From positions 45,120,426 through 45,184,425 of the forward strand of contig NW_026262679.1 in NCBI RefSeq assembly GCF_021869535.1: a DNA stretch of 64,000 bases. The letters are read 5' to 3'. Within the stretch, counting starts at the first letter, position 1. Every line of letters starts with the position of its first letter. This stretch comes from Mytilus californianus (taxonomy: Eukaryota > Mollusca > Bivalvia > Mytilida > Mytilidae). Shown in pieces: positions 41,701 to 53,700 of the stretch. Position numbers and translations under genes: made by a program. Below the pieces are notes generated by a model. It was given only the letters and a program-made list of their open reading frames with translations, searched no databases and was not told the DNA's origin.

Positions 41701-44700
41701 TTAACGCGAACTTTGCAGATACTATTGAGGCACTGGCTACGGTTACATGGAAATGTAACAATAATATAAAAATTATTGTTACATTGGAGACTAATTGCCG
41801 GAATGCAGGGTTGGGTAAGGAACCGATTAATTACGAATGTAACAATAATATTTGGGTCTACGGTTACATTGCGTTATTGTTATATTAACCATAGGCGGAT
41901 CCAAGGGGGGCCCTGGGGGGCTCGGCCCCCCCTTTTGTGGGAAAATTTTTGTTGATTATATAGGGAATCACTGAAGCATGACTGGAGCGGGCCCCCCCTT
42001 AGGTCAGTCAGCGGGCCCCCCCTTATGAAAAGTTCTGGATCCGTCACTGTTAACGCACTGCAATGTACGATTGGAATAGTAATAAATATGTATTAAAATA
42101 AAACTTGAAAACTTTTATTTGATATTTACAATATTGCATACAATATTTTGATTTTTTATTTCCAATGACAGTTTCTTCAAATCCAGTATGTTGTTTTTGG
42201 AGCATGTTTTAGTCTGACGCATTTTCGGTGAAACCACTTTAAGCAGCCATCACAAACCAGTGATACGGCAATGTGCACGCTCTATATTGCATACCGTACA
42301 ATTCCATTCTGCATTTTCCCTTTATGAAGTTTACGAAACTTTCAATGTCTGAATGCCATGCTTCAGGTGAAAAATATTTTGTTACTCTTGCGATGTTTAC
42401 ATTTTCGTCCAATACTTTTTTTGGAAGCATGTTAGGGTGTTTAAATACAAGTCAATTGTGAAAGCAATTAATGTTGACATTTGCCGACAGACTGAAATTG
42501 GTGGAAACAGTGTTTTCATTTTCAGAGTCCAGATATTTTGTGATCTTATCAGTCGTGACAGTACATGCTCTATTGAACAGTTCATTAAGTATTCGTCAAT
42601 AGTGATATTGAACTAAACTGTAGTAGTCATGATTTTTAACAACACCAAAACAATCAATACTTATTCGCTGAATAATATTATTATTATTATTAATATTATC
42701 TAGTATATATCGAAGAATTAAGCAACATAACTATAGAAGGTTTAAGTTTAATAAATCTATCATACATTGCAGTCTTTAATGTAACAATAACGCAATGTAA
42801 CCGTAGACCCAAATATTATTGTTACATTCGTAATTAATCGGTTCCTTACCCAACCCTGCATTCCGACAATTAGTCTCCAATGTAACAATAATTTTTATAT
42901 TATTGTTACATTTCCATGTAAACGTAGCCAGTGCCTACTATGAAAGCGCAAATGGCTAAAGCCTTATCAAGAACTGTCTCTTAGACTGGTTAGACGTTGA
43001 TCTTTTTACCGATTTCACGAAACACGGTGAATAACGAACCTTTTTCACGGCTGCACGTGAAATAAAAATGGCAAAACACATTGCAGGAAAATAACCCTTT
43101 ACCACCCTCATAGTACATTTAGTGATGACAATGCAACACAGCATGTAGGGACCAAATACAATGTAAATCACTAAATGCTCTACCCTGGGAACGTTTATTT
43201 GTTCCTTCTTACAGCAGTTCCTCTGTTAACTTTGTTATAAACAATTCTATAATATCTGTTCCTAGCTGTTGGAACAAATATTCTTTATGGCATTACTGAG
43301 GGGCCTGCTGGGGGGGGTCTCATCACATGTCACGAGTTGATTTTTTTGTCAATCACGATTCACAGAAAATAAATTTCCATGATCACGGATCACGAAAATA
43401 TAAAAAAAAAAAATCTGTAGAAAAACGGATCACGATAGCGAAAATGCGCCGATCACGAAGAACGAAAATAACCCATCAGGCCCCTCATTACTTTATTCCA
43501 CCAGAGACATATAAGAGGGTAGGAATGCCTTTTATTGCCAAGCCTCAAATGTCTGTTTTTCACTACCGTTATCATCAAATTAGCCTTAATACCCAACCCT
43601 GCATTCCGACAATTAGTCTCCAATGTAACAATAATTTTTATATTATTGTTACATTTCCATGTAAACGTAGCCAGTGCCTACTATGAAAGCGCAAATGGCT
43701 AAAGCCTTATCAAGAACTGTCTCTTAGACTGGTTAGACGTTGATCTTTTTACCGATTTCACGAAACACGGTGAATAACGAACCTTTTTCACGGCTGCACG
43801 TGAAATAAAAATGGCAAAACACATTGCAGGAAAATAACCCTTTACCACCCTCATAGTACATTTAGTGATGACAATGCAACACAGCATGTAGGGACCAAAT
43901 ACAATGTAAATCACTAAATGCTCTACCCTGGGAACGTTTATTTGTTCCTTCTTACAGCAGTTCCTCTGTTAACTTTGTTATAAACAATTCTATAATATCT
44001 GTTCCTAGCTGTTGGAACAAATATTCTTTATGGCATTACTGAGGGGCCTGATGGGGGGGGGTCTCATCACATGTCACGAGTTGATTTTTTTGTCAATCAC
44101 GATTCACAGAAAATAAATTTCCATGATCACGGATCACGAAAATATAAAAAAAAAAAATCTGTAGAAAAACGGATCACGATAGCGAAAATGCGCCGATCAC
44201 GAAGAACGAAAATAACCCATCAGGCCCCTCATTACTTTATTCCACCAGAGACATATAAGAGGGTAGGAATGCCTTTTATTGCCAAGCCTCAAATGTCTGT
44301 TTTTCACTACCGTTATCATCAAATTAGCCTTAATTTTGTAGCTACCATTTGCGTAGCTGTGGAACAGTAGCTCTTGGGTCCTTATGATATTTTTGACAAT
44401 TTGCGGAGCATAGATCTATGGTATGCAAATTGTAAAAAAATATCATAAGGACCTAAGAGCTATGATAAACACAGCTACCATTAGTGTCAAATGGAGTAAA
44501 ATGTTTTATCGTTAATGTTATTTTAAACAAATATTTGACAGCCATGTGGGGTCTCCCATTATATTCCTACCCTCATATATGTATTATATGTCTCTGATTC
44601 CACCAGGAACAAATACTGTAATATTTCTTCCAGTAGAAATATTTTTTAAGAAATGAATGCTTCTTTTTGTAATTTTATTGAATGGGAAAAAGTGTTGACC

Positions 44701-47700
44701 GAAGCACTTTTTATATGAAGGGTGGAAGCGCTTCATTCTAAAATTGTGTGCACGATCAACACTTTTACACCCCAATAAAATTACAAAAAGAAGCATTTAT
44801 TTCTAATAATTACATTTTTATGCTAATAAGACCATGAAAAAAAGTTTTATCAAGTTTTTCTTTTATTTACCTGTGCACTTTTTTGTGGAAGCACGTGTCA
44901 TCACTAATGTAACATTTCATTTTGATATGAAGGTTAATTTTTGAATGATGTGCGATTGTTGTTAGCCAATCAAACTAACGAATTCTCGTGAAACATGCAT
45001 GTAATGTAATTATTACAGAATATTTCTTCCTTTTGGAACTATATATATAATATTATAATGGAACTTCTATTTCATGACACCTTAATGTTTTGCTACCAAA
45101 TTTTTGCATACAAATATTTTAAATTTACTTTCTTCCTCAAAATGGTTAATGAAACAGTTATTTTGAATACCTTTAGATAAATATTGAAGGTCTTTTCCTT
45201 TAAATTATATTAAATGGACAGATATCTATAGAGTCAGCTAGATGTAGGTTGTTGTTACAGCATGTGTTATAAAAATGCATAAAAGGCCCAGCTTGGGAAT
45301 CCGGACATAACATCAATATTGAATAATATAACAAAAAACAAAATGTTCACCCTACATAATCTTTTCCTTGTTAAAGGATAAAATTATACTACTACTGGGA
45401 GCTAGGTTTATTAATTTTTATTTGACTACCCATGAGGGCTAAAAAGTGTAAACATCTCCTCTTTTAATTTAAAAATTAATAAAGGCTGCTATCATGTCTT
45501 TTGAAATTTGATATAAAAATAAAATAAGCTTTGACAACATGATTGATTTAAAGAAAATCTTGTTCATCATTTTTTATGCAAAGAAATAAAAGAAGAGTTT
45601 GTTTTTTACTATTCATGGTTAAATAAATGTTTTTGACAAGAAAATAACCTATACCCCCACAAAAAATGAATTGTTGATGCCTTATGAAATTATATATCCA
45701 ATATAACTAATTTCCCACTGATCTGAATGATCTACAAAATTTTATCCAGGACAATATTTCATTATGTCCTTGTCCATGAAATTATGTCACCTCCCTCTGG
45801 ACAATATTTCACTATGAAATACTGTCCATATGACAATATTTCACTGAAATTCTGTCCATGACAATATTTCACTGTGAAATACTGTCCAGGAAAATATTTT
45901 GTAATCTTTTTATGTCTTTACTGAGAAATTCTCTGCCATTAAATTGTACGCATTTCTGGAATTTTATTTATATTTTTCATGAAAAGTATAACCATAAATT
46001 GCTACATAAATGGATTATGTAGGTTTTTTTTTATTATCAATCAAATAAAGCACTTTAATGATACCATTATCTAAAGCACTAAATGTTTATGACCTGCCTT
46101 TCATGAGAAAAAATTTCATGACAATCCATCTATGAGTTATTGTCTCAATATACACAATATGTAACCTTGAATAACCCCCCCTCCCCCTTAACTAGACAAA
46201 ATTTCACACTATCCATCTATGAAATAATAATAATATTGTCTGTATATGGATTTGTCCTTTTCTGGACATTATTTCATAGATGGGAACACAATTTCATGAT
46301 ACAAAGTCATGAAATATTGTCTTGGGGGACAATATTTCATAGGACAATATTTTGCTTTACAATAACGTTTATTTATTAATGATTTAATTTTGGATGTAAC
46401 ACATCTTCTGATTGGCTGAGAGAATTTTGTTTCTCAGCTCATAGACATAATTTTGTCATGTGACCGTGACGTTATCAACGTTTTTTTCACGATTTACTCC
46501 TTAAAAATGGAATTTAGAATTAAATTATAAGGAATGATTGTAATATTTTTTCTGTCTATTCGAAATAACAGAAAAAATGTGGTGCACACTGTTAAATAAC
46601 CCGCTACGCGCGTTATTCAGTGTGCACCACATTTTTGATGTTATTTCTTCATAGACAGAAAAAATATTACAGTCATTCCTTAAATAATCAAAAGACAGAA
46701 ATAATGAACTTGAAGTTCAAAAATCTGTCTTTGGGAGGATATTTCAAGGGTCTAAATTTCCCATCTAAGATAGGTTTGAAATCACTTGCGAAGTCCAGAC
46801 AAGGTTTTTTCTTTCAGTTAAAACAGCACTAACAGTTTTCCCACTTCACCTATATGTAAAGGTTACATGCCAAATATTTCAAGTTTTGTCATTTTTTAAA
46901 ATTCATGTAACAGCTTTCAAATAGGAACTTTTTTTTAATTTGTACAATGTTTGTATTATAAATGTGGACAATGTCAGAAAGGTGAAGGTATGATAATTCC
47001 AATTTTTGGACCCTTGAATTCGAAAAATCAAAAAGTATCATTAATCTATCAAACAACATCCTTCATTTGTTCACATGACATTATTATGTCAGATATCAGT
47101 ATTTATATTTTTCAATTGTTCCTTACGCATTTGCCTTAGGAATTTATTTCTTTTGTGAACAAATTACATTAATGTTGAGAAATGTAGTAGCAAGCTATAT
47201 TGATGGTTTCTACCCCATACCACATAAAAAATTAGGCAGATACAGTGCAAATAAGTTTTATGGTTTTTTATTTGACAATTATTTATCAATGACAATATCT
47301 AATTATGCCTTTTGATTGCATTCTTGGGGCTATTATTTTAACTCCTTTTTTTGGATTTTTTTTATTTAGGTTTTAACTACAGGACTAGATGACATACATG
47401 GAAGTTCATCACTTGCATTAACTGGCGTTGTTATAACCAAGCTTAGAATAAACATTGTAAACTTCATTAATCAACCATGCATAAAAATAGAAATACATGG
47501 ATGTACTAATTCTGATGGTAAGTTAATTTTTGTATTAATTTCGCTTCAATTTGAAAAGAAAAATTATCTGTAAGATAGGAGCTACATGTAGAAGAATGAA
47601 TATTCAGTTTGTGCTTCATACTGTCTAAATATTAAAAAAAAATAACAACAAAATTAATATTCAGAATCAATATTATTATTTTGTTGTCTTTGCTTATTAA

Positions 47701-50700
47701 TTAATCAAAATATTAGCGTGTATAAAGGGAAACAAATAACAACTTGACCTTTATCTGAACCGTATACATATAAAGCCTTGTTTGAGATGTTGAAAAATGG
47801 TTCCAAAGAATTTCATTTTTTTGAAGTTTAAATATAGAGTAATACAACTTTGTCAAACTGCAGTATAGTCATGTTTAGGGAACCTACACGTTACTCTTTT
47901 TTCTGTTTTAAGCTTGGGACAAATGAAATAAATATTCAAGATTTTGGTAATGACATATATCCAAGATTGATAAAGACCATATGATTTCACTCTTAAATGC
48001 CTTTTGTTTAGTGGCAAATCTTGCAAGGATATTAAAATTGGACATTATAATTTCAAATATCAGGGTTTTGGACCCTTACATTGGGTATTAAAATATTTTT
48101 TTACAATTTATGATATATATATAAGTTTATTTTTGTAGTTTTTTAGTAAAGTTATGTTTAAAAAAAATACTCATTGGGTACTGTAGTTGAAGAATTGCGG
48201 CTTTACAACTAGTTTAGGAGAGGAATTTGTATAAGTGACTTGTCACTTGGTTTCCAATCCATGTATTGTATTGATGTATATATTTATTTATCTGTTTCTA
48301 AATAAAATATTGTTTACACTAAGAGTTGCGGCTGTCAATTGACTGTTTGATGGTCGCAAATGCAGTAAATGTCATGGCTAAACGTGACATCATTCAAATG
48401 AAAACTTTCAAACTGAATGTTAACTTCTGTGCTTCAAATTTGGATAAAATCACATCAAAACAGTGTTTTTGATGTAGATGTTGTTAAATTTTCAATTATA
48501 TTGTAGAAATCAAATTTTTTTAACTTGCCTAGGAAAATACAATTCAATGTTTTATTTAAAAATTCACAAAATTGCAAAATGAAAGCAATCTTTACCTTTC
48601 AGTGCTTACAAGCACTTTGATTTGTATTAATGATACCTTCTTGATCTGAAGTTGATATGGATCATATTGATATTAAACCACTGCAATTTTAATTACATCA
48701 ATGGTGATTTGATATCATTTATTACCAAAATTTTGTAGAGTTATGTCCTGTAAGATGTCAGAATGGGGGTACATGTTTTTGGGAAGAGAGATGTGCCTGT
48801 CCAAGTGGATATGAAGGAAATTCATGTGAGAGAAAGAGTAAGTTTGCATTTACATTCTTAGGTTTATCACTATATTTTTCTTGAAATTCAAATTTATTAT
48901 GATTTGCATAGTCTACCTGGCAGTAATAAAGATTTACCAACATGACGGGTGCCACATGTGGAGCAGGATCTGCTTTCCCTCCCAGAGCACCTGAAATCAC
49001 CCCCAGTTCTTGACGGGTTGGTGTTGCTCAGTCTTAAGTTTTCTATGTTGTGTTTTGTGTACTGTTGTTTGTTTGTCTTTTTCTTTTTTAGCCATGGTGT
49101 TGTCTGTTTACCGTATAGCGGGTAAATTTCGCGATTTAGGGGCAACAAAGTATACGAAAAATTTTGGCGGTTTTTATTTTGGTGGGTTCTTTAATCCCAA
49201 TTAAATATTTTGGCGGATACTGAAGTGGTTCCAGTTAAAAAGTTGTAAAAATTGACAAACAAGGGTCTATTGTTATGGTTAAATGATTGTTTTTCCTGCA
49301 TGAATTTATTTATTGATTATTTTTATACAGTTAATCAATAGAATACCGGTACATAGTTATTTTTCACAGGTGTACAAACTTCTTGTAAATGTTACCGCTG
49401 ATCAGTTACGAAATTTACCGGACCTTTGATGTACTTATTAGATTATAAAATTATCATGAGTGACTTGCAACTCTTATATAATTTGACACTAATTAATAAG
49501 GATAAAATACCTGACAGCGTACCTTACACTCTTATATTATTATTTATTTTATCATGTAACCAATAAACTAATTAACACCTGATAGCCAGTGAACAATGGC
49601 CTTTGGCATTTATGTTGTTTACATAAATTTTCGCGGAATTTATTTTCGTGATATCTCCTGGCCCGCCAAAATAAGCGAAAATAAACACCCCGCGAAAATA
49701 ACCTGCTATATGGTATTTTCGAATTATGAGTTTGAATGTCCCTTTGGTATCTTTTGCCTCTCTTTTACCCCTATCCATCCAAATTTGTCTAAGTCCTATG
49801 TAAATGACAATGTGAAACCCATGAATAGAAATTATTGAGTCAGATTTTTATTATAATACAACATCATTGACTTGTAGTGACCTTGTAGTACTATAAGGTA
49901 TGGGTTTTTCTCATTGTTGAAAGCCGTACGGTTGCCTATAAATGTTTACATCCACTTCATTTGAACTTCAGTGGATAGTTGTCTCATTGGCAATCATACC
50001 ACATCTCCTTATTATACGCCTGTTTACGGGACGTATTATGGTATACTGTTGTCCGTCCTTCTGTCCTTCCGTCCGTCTGTCCGTCAGTCGTCAACATGTC
50101 AGACAATAACTCAAAAATGCTTTGAGCAGTTGTCATGAAACTTTGGTGAATTGTTTATATCTATTGACTTAAGCTCTTTTTAGATTTTTATAAATTTTAT
50201 ATTTTACGTTTTCGAGTTATGGGATTTTATTCATAAAAAAGGGGGGATTTTCCAGTTTTCGCACAATAACTCAAAAGTGCTTTGAGCAGTTTTCATGAAA
50301 CTTTGGTGACTGGTTTATATCTATTAAAAAAACTACATTAGGTTTTTAAAAATTTCTGATATAACATTGAGGAGTTATGGAACTTTATCTGTTGAAAAAG
50401 CGACGGGCGTATCATGCGCTCATGGTGCAGCTCTTTATTTTTATATTGACCTACAGTTTATGCTTGAATAACTGGGACAAATAATTGTGTCTAGTTCATT
50501 TCTCAGAAACCCATGATGATAATATATATATTCGAAAAATATGTACTGTGGACTATTTTCATGGGTACCAATTTTTATGGATTGAAGAAAAATTGTATTT
50601 TCATGATTTTGACAAATTATACATGAAAGCCTATAAGAAGAAGAGTAGGGTCAATTTTCCTTGTATTTGTTTCACTCACAGGGTCAAAATCTAAAAGTTG

Positions 50701-53700
50701 TCAAACCTTACTGGATATTGAATATAAAAAGGGTCTATATATATATTAAACACTTAATATTTTTGAACAGTTTCATATATTTCCTTCAGCTCAAAATGCT
50801 TTACCTAATCCTATAGTGCCTATTGTTGCCGTTGAAGACATTTTTATACGAAATTGCAAATTTTACATGTTCTTGTCAAATTTTGTATTAAGGACGTGGC
50901 TAGCCAAAATAAATTAATTTGTATGGGACAGAGAAAACATTGCTTTACTTCCAACAGGATTTTGGTGTATGTTAAGAATGTCCTTGTACATTATGGGATG
51001 GAACAGTTTTTAGGCTCTCTTCAGGTGTTTATTATTTGGTGATCTGTTCAGAAATTAGCCAAAAATGTTGTAAGAAACTTAAAGTTCACATATGGGCTAT
51101 GATACCATGAATTTAAAGGTGACGATTGAAAAACTTTTTGAAAGTTGCCCTTTCGTGAAATAAATTCAAAGGGAAATTAATTGGCCCTTCCTCTTTGTAT
51201 TTCTTCAAACACTCAAATTTATATTTCGCTTAACACTCAAGTTGTGGTTTAATAATTCAAAGAAATCCACGAAATTCATTTATAGATGAATCCATTATGA
51301 TTTGATGAGTACTAAAGGTGGAAACATTTTAAGTGACCCTGACATTGTGCATGCTTTCAGTCTGAGCATTCTGTATGATAAAGTTGGCTCTAACAACATT
51401 GTTTACATCTGAAAGATCCCTATTTTGAATGCCTTATTAACTACCTGGGATTCAACAATACATTTGGTAATCCTAACTTGACTAGTGTACTACACCTACA
51501 TCTCTCACCAAGTCCAAAGATCGATTTTGGCAAATGTTGTGATCAATATTATTTCTCAGCATGTTCCACCATTTTTATGCCCCACCTATGATATTATTCC
51601 ATCTGCCTGTCCATGTCTGTGTGTTTAGGGTACCCCTAAGAAAATAGGGTAGGTAATTCAGGGCCGTAACTAGACATCGGAAACATCCGAGGCAGGGGTT
51701 TGGGGCCGTTGAAAATTGTAATATTAGGGTCCGAAGTATAACTTGTTACATCCATTTTTGTTTCATATTTACCGTATGAAGAACTGCATTAGGCTAACAG
51801 AGCCGGCTGGCAGATACTTGCCTCGAATTTCGTACCATCAAACATGCATCAATTTACAGTAAGATACATGTTTGATAGTAGAAAAAGCGGGACAAGTGTG
51901 TGTGGTCAAAGCTTCATTAAAAATAACACACAATTTAATAAAGCCCAAAGATTGGAACCTATAGTCATGGTAGTCACTGTATGTGAATGCTAGTTCGTCC
52001 TTTCTTGTGCCGCTAAGATCCCATTGTTTGAGAACAGCTTCTGCGTTCACTTGCTCGACATTGTCCGTACCAAGGGTTTGTATAGTCTCACTATACAAAT
52101 CATTGTCTGTACGATAGACGTGAAGCATGGCTAATTCACATAATCTGACCTCGGTCATTGTTGAGCTGCACCTTGTCTTTATAAAACGCTGAAGGGCAGA
52201 AAAAGATCTTTCACATGAGCAAGAACCGACCGATAATGTCAATAGTAGCTTCTCCTTGGAAACCAAAATCTCTGACGTTCCAACTTGTTCAAGAGACTTT
52301 TTCACGGGGAATGAATAATTGCAGAACCACTTACTGGCGATGGTAATGAGGCAGAGAGTTGGATACCTAACGTAGTTGAAATAAAATTCAGAATCTGGAC
52401 GTCAACATTAATGACTATTCGAAGTATGCATTACTTAATTCTTGAAAATTGAAAATGCAAGGATGTTTTCTACCCCTGCATGCCTAGCTTTCTCCATTTT
52501 CTTTTTTTTTCTTATTATTATTTTTTTTTGCCAGAAAATCAGACGAGGCAATAGCCTCGTCTGCCTCATCAGTAGTTACGGCCCTGTAATTTTTTTGGCG
52601 ACCAAACATAAAAAAGAGCGAGTGGAGATTTAATTTTAATTAGATTGAATTATTTGCCTTATTGATAATTTGTTTCTTGCTGACTTTTCTATGAAATATC
52701 TTGATGAGCGCTGTGGTCATCTCTATCTTTGCATTGTTTCTGTAAATTAAAATGAGTTTATCGTTAAATTTTGATAGTATTAGTTAGATTTTTTGGTTGT
52801 TTTAGTCTGTAGTTTGTTGATGTAACCCAACACCTGTGTTTTCAATGTACAGATGAAGAGTAATCTACATCCAGCAAAAAAAACCCAAAATAACCCTTAA
52901 ACTGGTACCCGTGTGAGGGGCATTTTTGAACTTCCATTAAGTAATGATATTTTGCTCAGTGTTGAAGGTCTTAATGTGACTTGGTGATGAAGAATAGGTA
53001 TAAAGGTGCAGTTGCTTTGCTTTGGTTTTTGTCAAGTGTGTTAAAGTGTGGATTTTGACTTTTGTGTCATGTATTAATAAATCATATCCCTTCCTTTCTA
53101 TTATGCTGAGACATGTCTGTGTTCACAGTTTATTTTATGATCAAAATTTAAATTGATGACAAGATGGCATTAGCTGCATAGTATATTATTAAACAATTTC
53201 ATTTCAGTTTCCCACAGTGGAGGTATGTATTTATGTATGGTTTAAAATCCCGAGATCTATGTCAGATTAAATTTGAATCTATGAAGACATTCTATGATAA
53301 ATTACAGTTTGTGATGAAAAAAATAATGTTACAAGAATGATTGATTGATTTTTGGTTGCTTAACAAATGTAGTGATATCCAAGCTAGGTACCTCTGGTTC
53401 ATCTAAAATTGAAATCTTAGAGTCACTGACTTAAACAGGAAAAAACTCAACATATTTCTGACAATATTTGTAATGATGTGGTAGGATGAACAAGGTTTTA
53501 CAGTGCAAAGTTCCATCAATTAAAACGTCAGAAACAATTTTTTTTTATAAAGCATGAGTACCTTTTGAACATATATCAATGTGACATCTTCAGTTACTTT
53601 AATCAGGTGAAATATGAATAAAAGGAGATGTGGGATATTTGTCAATGAGAAGTAACTCAGCACAATGGGAAGTAACTCAGCACAATGAGAAGTAACTCAG

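Larger units (their letters stand above)
41728..42936. mobile_element. 1.2-kb foldback element with about 160-bp inverted ends
   Basis: Left AGGCACTGGCTACGGTTACA, right (reverse complement) AGGCACTGGCTACGTTTACA; both continue through TGTAACAATAATATAAAAAT, GCAGGGTTGGGTAAGGAACC and TTTGGGTCTACGGTTACATT. ACTAT flanks both ends. The interior (42055-42776) carries a broken minus-strand coding remnant including a PHD finger. A second repeat is inserted at about 41890-42052. Confidence 0.88.
42848..44334. repeat. Tandem duplication of 743 bp, nearly identical
   Basis: Unit 1 42848-43590, unit 2 43591-44334. By eye only two differences: CTGCTGG versus CTGATGG and one extra G in the adjacent G run. 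The unit starts in the foldback right arm (ACCCAACCCTGCATTCC) and ends inside the GAGGGTAGGAATGCC element (ATTAGCCTTAAT). CCTTA is shared near both breakpoints. Confidence 0.95.

Noticed and set aside
42956-43914. Identical 71-codon frames 743 bp apart
   Set aside because: Identity comes from the tandem DNA duplication, not from selection on a protein; no domain.
43327-44370. Basic 99-119-codon frames (RRSRRTKITH)
   Set aside because: They translate the GATCACG-rich 189-bp MITE and part of the neighbouring MITE; duplicated with the DNA.
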